A stretch of DNA of 61,084 bases, from the IMG/VR virus record IMGVR_UViG_3300032516_003835, positions 1-61,084 of that record; one strand, written 5' to 3'. Origin of the DNA: a virus. A program made the position numbers and the translations under genes. Below, in pieces: positions 1 through 7,383 of the stretch (positions are counted from its first letter, which is position 1; the number at the start of each line of letters is the position of its first letter). Below the pieces are notes generated by a model that ran no database searches, was not told where the DNA came from, and was given only the letters and a program-made list of their open reading frames with translations.

Positions 1-141
1 CCCAACCCTCGGCGTCGTCAGCGCGCGGCCGGACGTCGAACGGCATGGCGGACATGACGGCCGGCCAGAGAGCGTCCGTGGCGGTTACCTCCCATCCGGG
101 CGGCCGGGGAGGAGCGCGAGGCCCCTCCCCGACTTAGCGGG
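1..141. repeat. Terminal direct overlap, left copy
   Basis: Bases 1-141 match 60944-61084 except for one position (C at 127, G at 61070). This is the overlap expected when a circular or terminally redundant genome is assembled as a linear contig, so the window closes on itself. The length equals a commonly used large assembly k-mer (141), which favours an assembly origin over a biological repeat. The FemAB-like gene ending at 60030 starts inside the right-hand copy. Confidence 0.9.
105..131. other. Stem-loop at the contig junction
   Basis: CGGGGAGG (105-112) pairs perfectly with CCTCCCCG (124-131) around an 11-base loop. In the right-hand copy of the terminal overlap the only mismatch falls in this stem and breaks one pair. 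On the minus strand there is no U-run after it, so it is not a convincing terminator. It lies between the gene at 147-620 and the FemAB-like gene. Confidence 0.5.
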
Positions 142-146
142 TTGTG

Positions 147-620
147 TTAAGTCGAGAACGTGGCTTCCGGCAGCTTGAAGGCATGGACCTGGATATCGCC
201 GAATCCGGCCGTCAGTGCGGCGCCGGTGGAGTTGCACAGAGACGAGCAGGAGACCGTCATCATGACGTCGAGGTAGTTCTCGCCGAGGGTCACCAGGCCG
301 GAGGACGTCGCGGCGATACCGAACCTGGCCATGTCGAACGGCCCGAAGAGCCAGTGGGACGCCCCCGAGGAACAGGTCTGGATCAGGAACGTCTCGCTGC
401 CGATACCCGAGCGCCAGAAATCGCCGGGCTGGACGGTCAGCCTCATGTAGCGAGCCTCGGCGACCTCGGAGGAGGCCACCCAACAAACCATGAACGCGAC
501 TCGGTCGTTGAGGTCGTACTCGAATGCGAAGCCGGAAGACGTGGTGAAGACGATGAAGCCCGTGGATTTGACATTGCTATCGCGCAGCATCTGCGCGACA
601 GAGACAGCCTGCACAGCCAT
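147..620 (-). CDS. Hypothetical virion protein, possible capsid decoration protein
   Basis: A 157-residue protein encoded directly downstream of the major capsid gene. The ATG at 620 is chosen because GAGGTGA lies 8 bases upstream; a GTG at 629 is an in-frame alternative. The sequence is rich in beta-branched, Ser, Thr and Gly residues, has no signal peptide and no membrane segment, and looks like an all-beta domain. Small beta-rich proteins in this position often decorate or cement capsids, but I recognise no specific family. It is the last head gene before the contig junction, and the FemAB-like gene follows it. Confidence 0.7.
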   Translation of the reverse strand: MAVQAVSVAQMLRDSNVKSTGFIVFTTSSGFAFEYDLNDRVAFMVCWVASSEVAEARYMRLTVQPGDFWRSGIGSETFLIQTCSSGASHWLFGPFDMARFGIAATSSGLVTLGENYLDVMMTVSCSSLCNSTGAALTAGFGDIQVHAFKLPEATFST

Positions 621-660
621 GCGGATCACCTCATAAGGAGCGGAACTCTGGAGCGGGAGC

Positions 661-1518
661 CTAGATGTTAATCTCCGTGGTGTAGACCGCGGTCATGCTG
701 ACCAGCTGACGCGGATCCATGACCTTGGCCCCGTAGACCAGCAGGCCCCTGACAACGTCGGAGAAGTTGTCGTGGGAGCGGTAAGCCTCATTCTCCAAGA
801 CCTGCTGGGCGAACGTGAGGGCGGGTTTGCGGCCGAACAGACAGTAGCTCGTATAGTCCGGCGCGGTGCCCGTGGTCACGACGTTGTTGCTCATGTAGAA
901 ATCCATCCCCAGGGTAGGCATGCTGCCGATGTAGCCGGTCTTGATGATGTCGACGTTGTCGGTCTTCTTCAGGATGTTGGCCAGAGTCAGGCTGAGTGCG
1001 AACCAGGGCGGGACGACGCCCCAGCGACCCTCATTCGGGACGTTGTTCTCGTTCATCAACTGGGCGACGTAGCCGATCAGGCCGATCACGTTGCCTGAGT
1101 TGACGGCGGTCGAGCCGTGGGACGTGATGCTCGCTCCGGCCTGGGTGTAGAGGTTGGCGACGTAACTGTCGATGACATGCCCGAGCCCGAAGGCGGCTCG
1201 GTCGGCCGCTTGTTCGAGGAGGTTCGGCGTTGACTGGACCTTGTCCACGTCCTCAACCCCAAAGGCGTAGTAGTGGCCCTGGTCAACGGTCAAGACGGTC
1301 TGGACGGACTTCAGGTGCTCCACGGTGATCGTGGTCTTGCCCGGAGCATAGGGACTGATCGTGATGTCGCCGATCTGGTTAACGTGGACCGTGTTGCCCT
1401 GGGCCGTGATCTCGCCCTCGTAGTCCGTGTTACAGAGGGCCTTAAAGACCAGGGCATCATCGAGATGTTCCATGAGACGGGCATCCCAGAGTTCCGGTAC
1501 GAAGTTCTTGGTGGACAT
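661..1518 (-). CDS. Major capsid protein (HK97-fold, P22 coat-like)
   Basis: A 285-residue protein forming the icosahedral shell. The N-terminus has the pattern of P22 coat-type capsid proteins: a short amphipathic start, a VHVNQIGDITISPY strand region and a helical stretch of Ala, Asp and Arg near residues 105-125. Length and position (scaffold upstream, connector genes downstream) fit. The ATG at 1518 has AAGGGGTG upstream. A perfect GC-rich hairpin (1547-1565) lies just ahead of the gene and may affect stability or level of the capsid message. The assignment rests on context and sequence pattern; a structure prediction would settle the fold. Confidence 0.85.
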   Translation of the reverse strand: MSTKNFVPELWDARLMEHLDDALVFKALCNTDYEGEITAQGNTVHVNQIGDITISPYAPGKTTITVEHLKSVQTVLTVDQGHYYAFGVEDVDKVQSTPNLLEQAADRAAFGLGHVIDSYVANLYTQAGASITSHGSTAVNSGNVIGLIGYVAQLMNENNVPNEGRWGVVPPWFALSLTLANILKKTDNVDIIKTGYIGSMPTLGMDFYMSNNVVTTGTAPDYTSYCLFGRKPALTFAQQVLENEAYRSHDNFSDVVRGLLVYGAKVMDPRQLVSMTAVYTTEINI

Positions 1519-1546
1519 TGGGAATCACACCCCTTGGAATCGAGAA

Positions 1547-1565
1547 GGCCCCGAATATCGGGGCC
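1547..1565 (-). terminator. Hairpin between scaffold and capsid genes
   Basis: GGCCCCGA pairs perfectly with TCGGGGCC across a 3-base loop (8-bp stem), followed on the minus strand by TTCTCGATT. The tail is only moderately T-rich, so it could be a leaky terminator, an attenuator or an mRNA-processing or stabilising stem that separates scaffold and capsid expression. Confidence 0.4.
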
Positions 1566-1590
1566 GGGCGAAGCGGGGCTGGCGGGTAGG

Positions 1591-2307
1591 CTAAGTCTTG
1601 CCGGCGAGGATGCCGTCGAGGTTGCCGGCTTTGTACTCCTTGTTGATCTGGTCCCTGGGCATCTTCTTGAGGGCCTCGCGGGTGATCGCCGTGCCCGTGT
1701 CCTTCGTGGGCGGCGGCGGTTTGGTTCCATCGGTCTTGAACCGGGCGTCCACGGCCTTGCCCAGGGCGCCCGCGAAGGCCTCCTCGAGGCGGCGCAGGTT
1801 GGCGTCCGTTGTCTCCTCGTCATGGCCGATCAGGTGATCGACGAGAGTCGACAATTCCGCCGGCAACGCCTTCTGCCCGATGTAGCCAAGGGCGCGGGTT
1901 TTGAGGGCCTCGCGGGCCCGGGCCGCTTTCTCGTTCACGAGTTCCTGCTCGATGGCCTCAATCCGCCTCTCGGGCTCGCTCTTGGGCGGGTTCAGCTTGA
2001 CGACTTCGGCCTGGACGAGGCCCGGCAAGGTCTTCTGCCGGTAGGTCTCCACGGCGTCGGTTACGCGCTTATCGGTCAGAGACTGGGCGAGCTTCTTGCC
2101 CTCGTCCGCGCTCTCCAGCCACCCTCTGACTCCGTCGGGCGTCATGAGTGCGGCTACGAGGGTCTGGGTTTCGGGCTTGTCCCTGCCGTCGGCGAGGAAC
2201 TTCTTGACCCCGTCAGCGGTTACCGGAACCAGGCTCGCGAGATGGGCCTGGACCTCCGGGTCGGCCTGGTGCTGTTCAAGCAACGCCTTAACCTCGGCTA
2301 GCGACAT
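1591..2307 (-). CDS. Capsid scaffolding protein (DUF4355-like)
   Basis: A 238-residue, highly charged, mostly helical protein directly upstream of the major capsid gene, the usual place for a scaffold. Residues around 115-145 have heptad-like spacing of Glu, Arg and Ala suggesting a coiled coil. The C-terminal part has a Pro-rich linker (KPPPPTKD) followed by a basic helical tail ending NLDGILAGKT, the sort of tail that contacts coat protein. ATG at 2307 is preferred over GTG at 2316 because AGAGGAG is well spaced from it. The family call is from pattern and position. Confidence 0.8.
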   Translation of the reverse strand: MSLAEVKALLEQHQADPEVQAHLASLVPVTADGVKKFLADGRDKPETQTLVAALMTPDGVRGWLESADEGKKLAQSLTDKRVTDAVETYRQKTLPGLVQAEVVKLNPPKSEPERRIEAIEQELVNEKAARAREALKTRALGYIGQKALPAELSTLVDHLIGHDEETTDANLRRLEEAFAGALGKAVDARFKTDGTKPPPPTKDTGTAITREALKKMPRDQINKEYKAGNLDGILAGKT

Positions 2308-2357
2308 GCGAGGCACTCTCCTCTGCCCTCCCCGGTGCGAGCCCGGGAAGTGCGTGG

Positions 2358-3650
2358 TTAGCGGATGCGGAACGAGCCGTCGAGGACCGGGACCCGGAGG
2401 GCCTCCGTTTCCCTACCCTCGAACTCTTTCAAGATAGCGAAAACTTTCCGGTAGACATAGAGGAGGAACTCGACCTCGTCGTCCCCATGAGCGTACTGCA
2501 TCGAGTGCTGCCCGAGGCAGAGGACGCCGCGGGCGAAAACCTCCTGGAGATAGAGCGTCTTCTGGGCCTGGTCACGGAACCGCAGGAACGACCAGGCGGG
2601 ATGCCCGGTGCAAGAAAGGTCGAGTTCGAGGCGCCCCGCGATCTCATTTGCGCCGACCAGGAGTTTGCGGCCGAACTCGGCGAGACGGTCCGGGACTTTC
2701 TCCCTCCGCAGCTTCAGCAGGGTGGCCTCCGCAGCCGCCAGGGAGAGGGTCTCGCCCGAGTAGGTGAACGAGCAGTGAACCCGCTCCATGAGGCTCATCA
2801 CGTCGTGCCGGCCGACAAGGGCGCTCAGCGGGTAGCCGTTGGCCAGGCCCTTGCCGAACGTCGCCAGGTCGGGCTCGACGCCGAAATGCTCCTGAGCCCC
2901 GCCCAACCCGAACCGGAAGCCGGTGATGACCTCGTCGAAGATCAGCAGGGCCCCGTTCTCGTGGCAGAGATCCCGGACACCCTCCAGGAAACCGGCCTCG
3001 GGATAAGCATGGTTCATCGGCTCCATAATGACGCAGGCTACCTGAGCCGGCCGGGCTTCGAAGATGCGCTCCAGGCTGGGCAGGTCGTTGTAGCGGAAGG
3101 CGTGCGTCAGATCCCTGACGGCCTGGGGAACTCCCAGGTTCCGGCCGCTGACTCCGACGGACCAATCCTGCCACCCATGGTACCCACAGGTAGCGACATG
3201 GTCTCTCCCCGTGTAGGCGCGGGCCAGGCGGATGGCCATGGAGGTGGCGTCAGAGCCATTTTTGCCGAAGCGGACGGACGCGGCGCAGGGAATCATCTCG
3301 ATCAGGAGCTCGGCGACCCGGATTTCCACCGGATGGGGCAGGCCGAAGAGGACTCCCGCCTTGCGCTGGGCATCGACCGCGGCCTCTACGTCCGGATCCC
3401 GGTAGCCGAGGAGGACGGCGGTCAGGACCGAGCCGAAGTCCAGGAACTCGTTCCCGTCAACGTCCCAGACCCGACAACCCTCGCCGCGCTCCAGGTACAG
3501 AGGGGAGACGCCGGGCGGGTAGGTAGTCCGCGACTTCGAGAATGTCCCCGTCCCGCCGGGGATGACGTCGAGGGCGCGGGCGAGCAGGGCCTCGGAGCGG
3601 GCGAAGCGGGTGTCTGCGCCAAGAAGCGCCTTCACGCCAGTGGCGAGCAT
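2358..3650 (-). CDS. Class-III PLP aminotransferase (glutamate-1-semialdehyde aminomutase-like)
   Basis: A 430-residue fold-type I PLP enzyme of the class-III aminotransferase/GSA-aminomutase group. The class signature is present: LIFDEVITGFRFG around residue 225, with the Asp that binds the PLP pyridine nitrogen, then DLATFGKGLANGYPLSALVG, whose Lys is the Schiff-base residue. Full length is kept. ATG at 3650 has AAGGAGGT upstream. It sits in an operon with a CMP-sugar synthetase, NeuB-like synthase and PseB-like dehydratase, so I infer it aminates a keto-sugar or a side-chain carbonyl in a nonulosonic-acid route rather than working in heme synthesis. The canonical Pse aminotransferase (PseC) is of the DegT/DnrJ family, so this is an unusual choice. 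Confidence 0.85.
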   Translation of the reverse strand: MLATGVKALLGADTRFARSEALLARALDVIPGGTGTFSKSRTTYPPGVSPLYLERGEGCRVWDVDGNEFLDFGSVLTAVLLGYRDPDVEAAVDAQRKAGVLFGLPHPVEIRVAELLIEMIPCAASVRFGKNGSDATSMAIRLARAYTGRDHVATCGYHGWQDWSVGVSGRNLGVPQAVRDLTHAFRYNDLPSLERIFEARPAQVACVIMEPMNHAYPEAGFLEGVRDLCHENGALLIFDEVITGFRFGLGGAQEHFGVEPDLATFGKGLANGYPLSALVGRHDVMSLMERVHCSFTYSGETLSLAAAEATLLKLRREKVPDRLAEFGRKLLVGANEIAGRLELDLSCTGHPAWSFLRFRDQAQKTLYLQEVFARGVLCLGQHSMQYAHGDDEVEFLLYVYRKVFAILKEFEGRETEALRVPVLDGSFRIR

Positions 3651-3847
3651 GCGGGAACCTCCTTCGTTTCGTGGAGGACGCAACCGAAGCTAGGATGGAC
3701 CCAACCGAAAGGCCACCATCCGCCCCCGGGCGGGTTCTTGGCGCACCATTTGAAGCCGACCTTGATGAGCAACTCAGTGAAAAAGGAAGGGGCCTCCGGG
3801 GACTCGACGTCACCCCAGAACTTGCAGACCTTGCACCTACCGTCCAC
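3632..3847 (-). CDS. Small cysteine-rich protein
   Basis: A 71-residue protein from a GTG at 3847 with GGGAGG seven bases upstream. It begins VDGRCKVCKFWGD and has two further Cys residues (FKWCAKN and SFGCVLHE), giving a CxxC plus two single Cys arrangement that could bind one metal. Trp and aromatic content is high. It resembles small CKxCKFW proteins common in Gram-positive phages, whose role is unknown. It overlaps the end of the CMP-sugar synthetase by 11 bases and the start of the aminotransferase by 19, so it is translated as part of the sugar operon. Confidence 0.6.
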   Translation of the reverse strand: MDGRCKVCKFWGDVESPEAPSFFTELLIKVGFKWCAKNPPGGGWWPFGWVHPSFGCVLHETKEVPACSPLA

Positions 3848-4535
3848 GCTGCGCCTCCCACTCCAGGATGTCCTCCATCCCGAACTCAGGCTTCGCCGGG
3901 TAGAGCGCCTCGAAGATGGCCCTGACCCGCTCGTAGTCCTCGGTCGTATCCACCGACCACTTGCGGGCCGAGAGGTCGGGCCCATGGCCGCAGTAGGTGA
4001 TCTCGTAGCGCTCCGGCTGCCGGCGCATGTAGCGAGTAACGTGCTCTCGGTCCTGCGGCCCGAATGTCCAGGTGTTGGCCTCGGCCAAAGCGGAACCCGT
4101 GAATGCCTCGACGTCGAAACCGTCCGGGTAGCCCGCCCCGGCCTGACCCGTATTGACGGTCAGGTCCGCCCCGAAGCGCAGATGATCCCCGATTACCAGG
4201 TCGATGACCTCCGGGTCAGACAGCGGGCAGTCGCCGGTGAGACGAACGATAGTGTCGGCCTTCCCGCTACCGTGGATGCGATGGGCCTCGCTAAACCGCC
4301 GGAGCACGTCGTCTCGCGGCCCCAGGCAGTAGGCCACCCCGAGCCGCTCGCAGAGGTCGGCAATGGCCTGGTCCTCGGGTTCCCCGGTCGTCGCGACGAC
4401 AAGCTTGTCGATAAGTTTGCTGCGGCGGACCCGCTCGATCTGCCGGGCCAGCATCGGTTCACCCAGGAGTGGGAGAAGGGCCTTGCCGGGCAGGCGGGTC
4501 GAGGCCATGCGGGCCTGGATGATGGCGAGGATCAT
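3837..4535 (-). CDS. CMP-nonulosonate (acylneuraminate) cytidylyltransferase, SpsF/PseF-like
   Basis: A 232-residue nucleotidyltransferase that would activate a nonulosonic acid with CTP to the CMP-sugar. It starts MILAIIQARMASTRLPGKAL, the nucleotide-binding signature of CMP-NeuAc/KDO synthetases and SpsF proteins (Arg and Lys contact the CTP phosphates). Further family motifs are VVATTGEPEDQAI, RGPRDDVLRRF-type (here GPRDDVLRRF), and VRLTGDCPLSDPEVID with the metal-binding Asp. ATG at 4535 has GGGAGGG upstream and overlaps the stop of the upstream membrane-protein gene (ATGA). Together with the NeuB-like gene it defines a nonulosonate pathway. Confidence 0.9.
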   Translation of the reverse strand: MILAIIQARMASTRLPGKALLPLLGEPMLARQIERVRRSKLIDKLVVATTGEPEDQAIADLCERLGVAYCLGPRDDVLRRFSEAHRIHGSGKADTIVRLTGDCPLSDPEVIDLVIGDHLRFGADLTVNTGQAGAGYPDGFDVEAFTGSALAEANTWTFGPQDREHVTRYMRRQPERYEITYCGHGPDLSARKWSVDTTEDYERVRAIFEALYPAKPEFGMEDILEWEAQRGR

Positions 4536-4747
4536 CCGCAGACCCTCCCTGCGACCCACTCCCAGAGTTCGGCGAGGGCCGCCCCGCCCAGGAGGCAGCA
4601 CAGTGCGAGGGCGAGAAAGCCCGCCACTCCCGCCAGGCACCACGCCGCAAAGAGTAGGAAATGCCCGCTCTCCAATCCCAGCGCGAGAATGAGGAGGAGC
4701 AGGCCGAGGGCGAACCACCGAGTCAGCGTGGTGTCCGGCGAGGGCAT
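4532..4747 (-). CDS. Small membrane protein
   Basis: A 71-residue protein with two or three hydrophobic helices (around residues 13-30 and 32-58) and no recognisable domain. Its ATG overlaps the TGA of the aldo/keto reductase (TGATG) and its own stop overlaps the ATG of the CMP-sugar synthetase, so it is translationally coupled inside the sugar operon. Possible roles are membrane anchoring of pathway enzymes or a small flippase-like or channel protein, but nothing in the sequence decides this. Confidence 0.65.
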   Translation of the reverse strand: MPSPDTTLTRWFALGLLLLILALGLESGHFLLFAAWCLAGVAGFLALALCCLLGGAALAELWEWVAGRVCG

Positions 4748-5541
4748 CACGCGAGCCACCTCCTGGGATCGAGCAAGACCTCGTCCACCGTCGGAAGGTC
4801 CGGCTCCCAATCCAGAGGCTCGACCGCGAGGACCTCCGCGAGCTGCGCGGCTGAGTTGACACCGACTACGGCGAGGTCGATGAAGTCGAGGCCCAGGACG
4901 TAGCCCAGTGCCCCCTGAAGTGGGGTCAGCCCCCGCCTGGCGCAGGCCCGGCGGAAGGCGCCCAGGGGCGCGGCCAAGCCCGCCAGGTGCGCGGGTAGTT
5001 CGGCGGGCGCCATGAGCAAGGATCCCTGCAGGAACACGCTCCGGGCCTGGATCTCGATTCCCCTGCCATGGATCTCGCGGAGGAGGTCGACGAGGCGGCG
5101 GTCAAGCATGCTTACCGGGGCCTGGATGACGTCGGGCTGGGGTAGGAGATCCATCGCCCGGCGGACGTCGGCCTCGGTGTAGCAGCTGACGCCGATCTTG
5201 TCTGCCCAACCGGCGGCGCGGAACCGGACCAATTCCGGCCAGGCGTCGAGGTTCTCTGGGTCGTGGAGCAGGATCGCATGGAGACTCCGGGTCCGGAGCT
5301 CCGTAAGGGTGTGGTAGGCGTCTCGGCCATCGGCGGTCTTTGTCGTGAGCCGGAACAGGCCGGGCGACATGTAGCGGCCGAGGAGACGTTGGCAGCCGTA
5401 GGCCGGGGCCGTGTCAATGTGGGCGATCCGGCCCTCGGCGGCGGCGATGATGGCGGCGACCTCGGACTCGGCCGGCCGGCCGTCGTTCGCGACGCCGTAT
5501 TCGGCGACGAAAGAAGCGGTGCCAAGGGACAGTGAAACCAT
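4747..5541 (-). CDS. Aldo/keto reductase
   Basis: A 264-residue TIM-barrel NAD(P)H oxidoreductase. The catalytic tetrad is visible: Asp in HIDTAPAYG, Tyr in the same motif, Lys in LTTKTAD and His in LLHDPENL. The C-terminal AVVGVNSAAQLAEVL matches the cofactor-binding end of the family. ATG at 5541 has AGGAGG upstream. In this operon it probably oxidises or reduces a sugar or side-chain carbonyl. Such reductases accompany SpsF- and NeuB-type genes in some bacterial surface-glycan clusters; the exact substrate is not readable from sequence. Confidence 0.85.
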   Translation of the reverse strand: MVSLSLGTASFVAEYGVANDGRPAESEVAAIIAAAEGRIAHIDTAPAYGCQRLLGRYMSPGLFRLTTKTADGRDAYHTLTELRTRSLHAILLHDPENLDAWPELVRFRAAGWADKIGVSCYTEADVRRAMDLLPQPDVIQAPVSMLDRRLVDLLREIHGRGIEIQARSVFLQGSLLMAPAELPAHLAGLAAPLGAFRRACARRGLTPLQGALGYVLGLDFIDLAVVGVNSAAQLAEVLAVEPLDWEPDLPTVDEVLLDPRRWLA

Positions 5542-5555
5542 GGGGCAACCTCCTA

Positions 5556-5936
5556 TCAGGCAGGACGGGGCGCGGTCATGCAACTCGTGTAGGTTCTGGG
5601 CGGCATCCGAACCTCAATGGCCCGGACGTAGTCCTCAAAGGTCATGCCCAGCAGGTCGAGGGCCTCGGCGAGTCTCGGATTCTCCTCGAAGTAGCCTTCG
5701 GCAATCTCCCGAGCGGTCGGGAACTCACCTGGGACGGTATTACAAAGAGGGACGATGACCCTGGAGCCTCCCTCGTGAAAAAAGACCGCTTCCTGGACAG
5801 GACCTGACTGCGGGGGCCCGGAATCTGGGGTGACGGAGAGCGCCGGGTCCCCCCTATCGTCCCGATCCGCCCAACAATGAAGCACCCCCGGAGATAACGG
5901 CTCCGAGGGTGCGGATGGAGGGGAGGGAGAACCCAC
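5556..5936 (-). CDS. Hypothetical protein with uncertain start
   Basis: The C-terminal ~75 residues read like a real helical protein (FPTAREIAEGYFEENPRLAEAL, then FEDYVRAIEVR), ending 14 bases upstream of the aldo/keto reductase. The N-terminal part is low-complexity and runs through a terminator-like hairpin (5882-5912), and no start has a convincing ribosome site. Candidates are ATG 5936 and GTG 5885; an atypical start nearer 5800 is possible. No family recognised. Confidence 0.45.
   Translation of the reverse strand: MGSPSPPSAPSEPLSPGVLHCWADRDDRGDPALSVTPDSGPPQSGPVQEAVFFHEGGSRVIVPLCNTVPGEFPTAREIAEGYFEENPRLAEALDLLGMTFEDYVRAIEVRMPPRTYTSCMTAPRPA
5882..5912 (-). terminator. Candidate terminator hairpin
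   Basis: GCACCC-C-CGGAG pairs with CTCCG-A-GGGTGC, about 11 pairs with one mismatch around a 7-base loop. On the minus strand it is followed by TTCATTGTTG, a weak U-rich tail. It would end or attenuate the PseB-NeuB-PGDYG unit before the aldo/keto reductase genes. Confidence 0.4.
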
Positions 5937-5938
5937 CC

Positions 5939-6046
5939 ATGCTAGCCTACGTTCTATGGGGCCTGCTTCTGGCCCTAGCTGTGAAAATCCTTCTATCCCT
6001 GAAGGACATCGACATCCATGGCCGCGTCAAGCTTCGACTGAAGTAG
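5939..6046 (+). CDS. Possible 35-residue membrane peptide on the opposite strand
   Basis: A plus-strand ORF starting MLAYVLWGLLLALAVKI and ending HGRVKLRLK: one transmembrane helix followed by a basic tail. GGAGGGAG lies upstream but about 12 bases away. It fills the otherwise empty stretch between the gene at 5556-5936 and the PGDYG-like gene and is divergent from both. Small single-helix peptides of this shape exist as toxins or regulators, but chance is not excluded. Confidence 0.3.
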   Translation: MLAYVLWGLLLALAVKILLSLKDIDIHGRVKLRLK

Positions 6047-6088
6047 CGTGACCGGGCCCGGCGCTCTCCGGGTCGTCCACGCATGGCC

Positions 6089-6490
6089 TCAATCTCTTCC
6101 CGCCCCAACTGCCTGCGGCGCGGGCAAGGGAGGTCGTGTCATCGGGTCTCCCAGTGCCTCATAGGTCTGCTCGAAGATGTCGGGTTCGCAGAAGTCGCGC
6201 TTGCCGTTGGCGTTCCTAATGATGTAAGCGCCGACGTTGACCCGACGCCATCCGTTATCGGCAGTCTCAATGATTAGTGCTTCCACGGGACGGGGAGTCT
6301 CGCGTAAACCGCCGCTCCGAATGGCGGCGACCAATCCTCCCATGGTGTCATCCCAAGGCTCCCGCGGAGCACTCCGCACTAACATGCCGTCAAGCGCGGC
6401 GGCTAGATAGACGGCGTTTTCTTCGGTCAACCGGATGGCCTCGACCTCAGTGGGACGCCTGCGGATCCGTAGCCAATTCACTTCGGACAC
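6089..6490 (-). CDS. PGDYG-motif-like phage protein
   Basis: A 133-residue protein resembling the small PGDYG-type proteins common in phages: a VEAIRLTEEN segment near the N-terminus, then VNVGAYIIRNANG in place of the usual PGDYII turn, and CEPDIFEQTYEAL at the end. Function is unknown in the family. The GTG at 6490 is preferred because AAGGAG is 9 bases upstream; it overlaps the end of the NeuB-like gene by 13 bases. A Pro-rich C-terminal tail follows the domain. Its presence inside the sugar block may be incidental. Confidence 0.65.
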   Translation of the reverse strand: MSEVNWLRIRRRPTEVEAIRLTEENAVYLAAALDGMLVRSAPREPWDDTMGGLVAAIRSGGLRETPRPVEALIIETADNGWRRVNVGAYIIRNANGKRDFCEPDIFEQTYEALGDPMTRPPLPAPQAVGAGRD

Positions 6491-7383
6491 GGTCTCAATC
6501 TCCTTCCTCCCCAATCCGCGCGCCGGGCGATGACTCGCCAGTCGCGCTCGTTCTCCTCTACGCGCTTGACCCCGTCGCCGAGGGCGAGTTCCAGTTGGCG
6601 AACCTCATCCACCATGACCTGAAAGTCGGCGGACTCCAGGGCGAAGTGATGGTCAGGACCGGGACGCTCGGGGTTGTCTGTGAAGTGCTTTTCGATGACC
6701 TTCGCGCCCAAGGCTACCGCGCCGAGAACGTCGAGAGAGCCGGGCGCGTGGCTGCTGAAACCGAGGACGGCCTTGGGAAGCGCCTCCGCGTAGGTCTGAA
6801 GCACCTTCAGGTTCAGGTGACGGTAGGCGTCGGGGCTGCCGTCGTAGTTGAGGTTGCACTGCATGAGAACATGCGGGACTCCCTCATCGGCCAGGATGCC
6901 CGCCACGCACTGGACCTCGTGCGCGGTGGCGGCCCCGGTCGAGACGATGAGGGGCTTCCCCTTCCGGGCGAGGTAGCCCAGGAAGCCGAGCTCGACAAGG
7001 TCGCCGGAACCGACCTTGTAGGCGTGGACGTAGGGTTCCAGGGCGTCCGCCGCCGCTTCGTCGTAGGGCGTCGAGAGGAAATCGACTCCGGCCTGTTTGC
7101 AGACTCCGGACAGTGTCGGAATCCAGTCGAGCGGCGTCTCGGCCTTCTCGTAGACCTCGTAAAGCTCAGGCCGGCCGATAGAGGCGAACCCTTCCCGGCT
7201 GGCCAGGGTTTCGGCCTTGAAGTGCTGGAACTTGACGGCGTTCGCGCCGGCGATGGCCGCCAAGCGAATGAGATCCGAGGCGCGGTTAAGGACACCGTTG
7301 TGATTCGCTCCGATGTCGGCGATGAAGTAGACGGGGTAGCCGGGGCCGACACGGTGAAGCCGGGAGAGTTGAACCTCGGTCAC
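6478..7383 (-). CDS. NeuB-family nonulosonate synthase lacking the SAF domain
   Basis: A 301-residue enzyme of the sialic/legionaminic/pseudaminic acid synthase family, which condenses phosphoenolpyruvate with a 6-carbon acetamido sugar to a 9-carbon acid. The TIM-barrel motifs are present: FIADIGANHNG (the usual AEIG Glu is Asp, as in some SpsE-like members), AVKFQHFKAETLA, FLSTPYD, YKVGSGDL, LIVSTGAA, FSSHAPG and VIEKHFT, the last two carrying the metal-binding His residues. The protein ends at RADWGGRRLRPCPK, where the C-terminal SAF (antifreeze-like) domain of ~340-350-residue NeuB proteins would begin. GTG at 7383 overlaps the stop of the PseB-like gene and has AAGGAGG upstream. Confidence 0.9.
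   Translation of the reverse strand: MTEVQLSRLHRVGPGYPVYFIADIGANHNGVLNRASDLIRLAAIAGANAVKFQHFKAETLASREGFASIGRPELYEVYEKAETPLDWIPTLSGVCKQAGVDFLSTPYDEAAADALEPYVHAYKVGSGDLVELGFLGYLARKGKPLIVSTGAATAHEVQCVAGILADEGVPHVLMQCNLNYDGSPDAYRHLNLKVLQTYAEALPKAVLGFSSHAPGSLDVLGAVALGAKVIEKHFTDNPERPGPDHHFALESADFQVMVDEVRQLELALGDGVKRVEENERDWRVIARRADWGGRRLRPCPK

Noticed and set aside
2358-3650. Heme biosynthesis (HemL) role for the aminotransferase
   Set aside because: No other tetrapyrrole gene is present and all neighbours are sugar-nucleotide enzymes.
2487-4859. A 790-codon open frame on the plus strand
   Set aside because: It is antisense to the aminotransferase and CMP-sugar synthetase, has no ribosome site, and its product is low-complexity; such long shadows are usual in GC-rich DNA.
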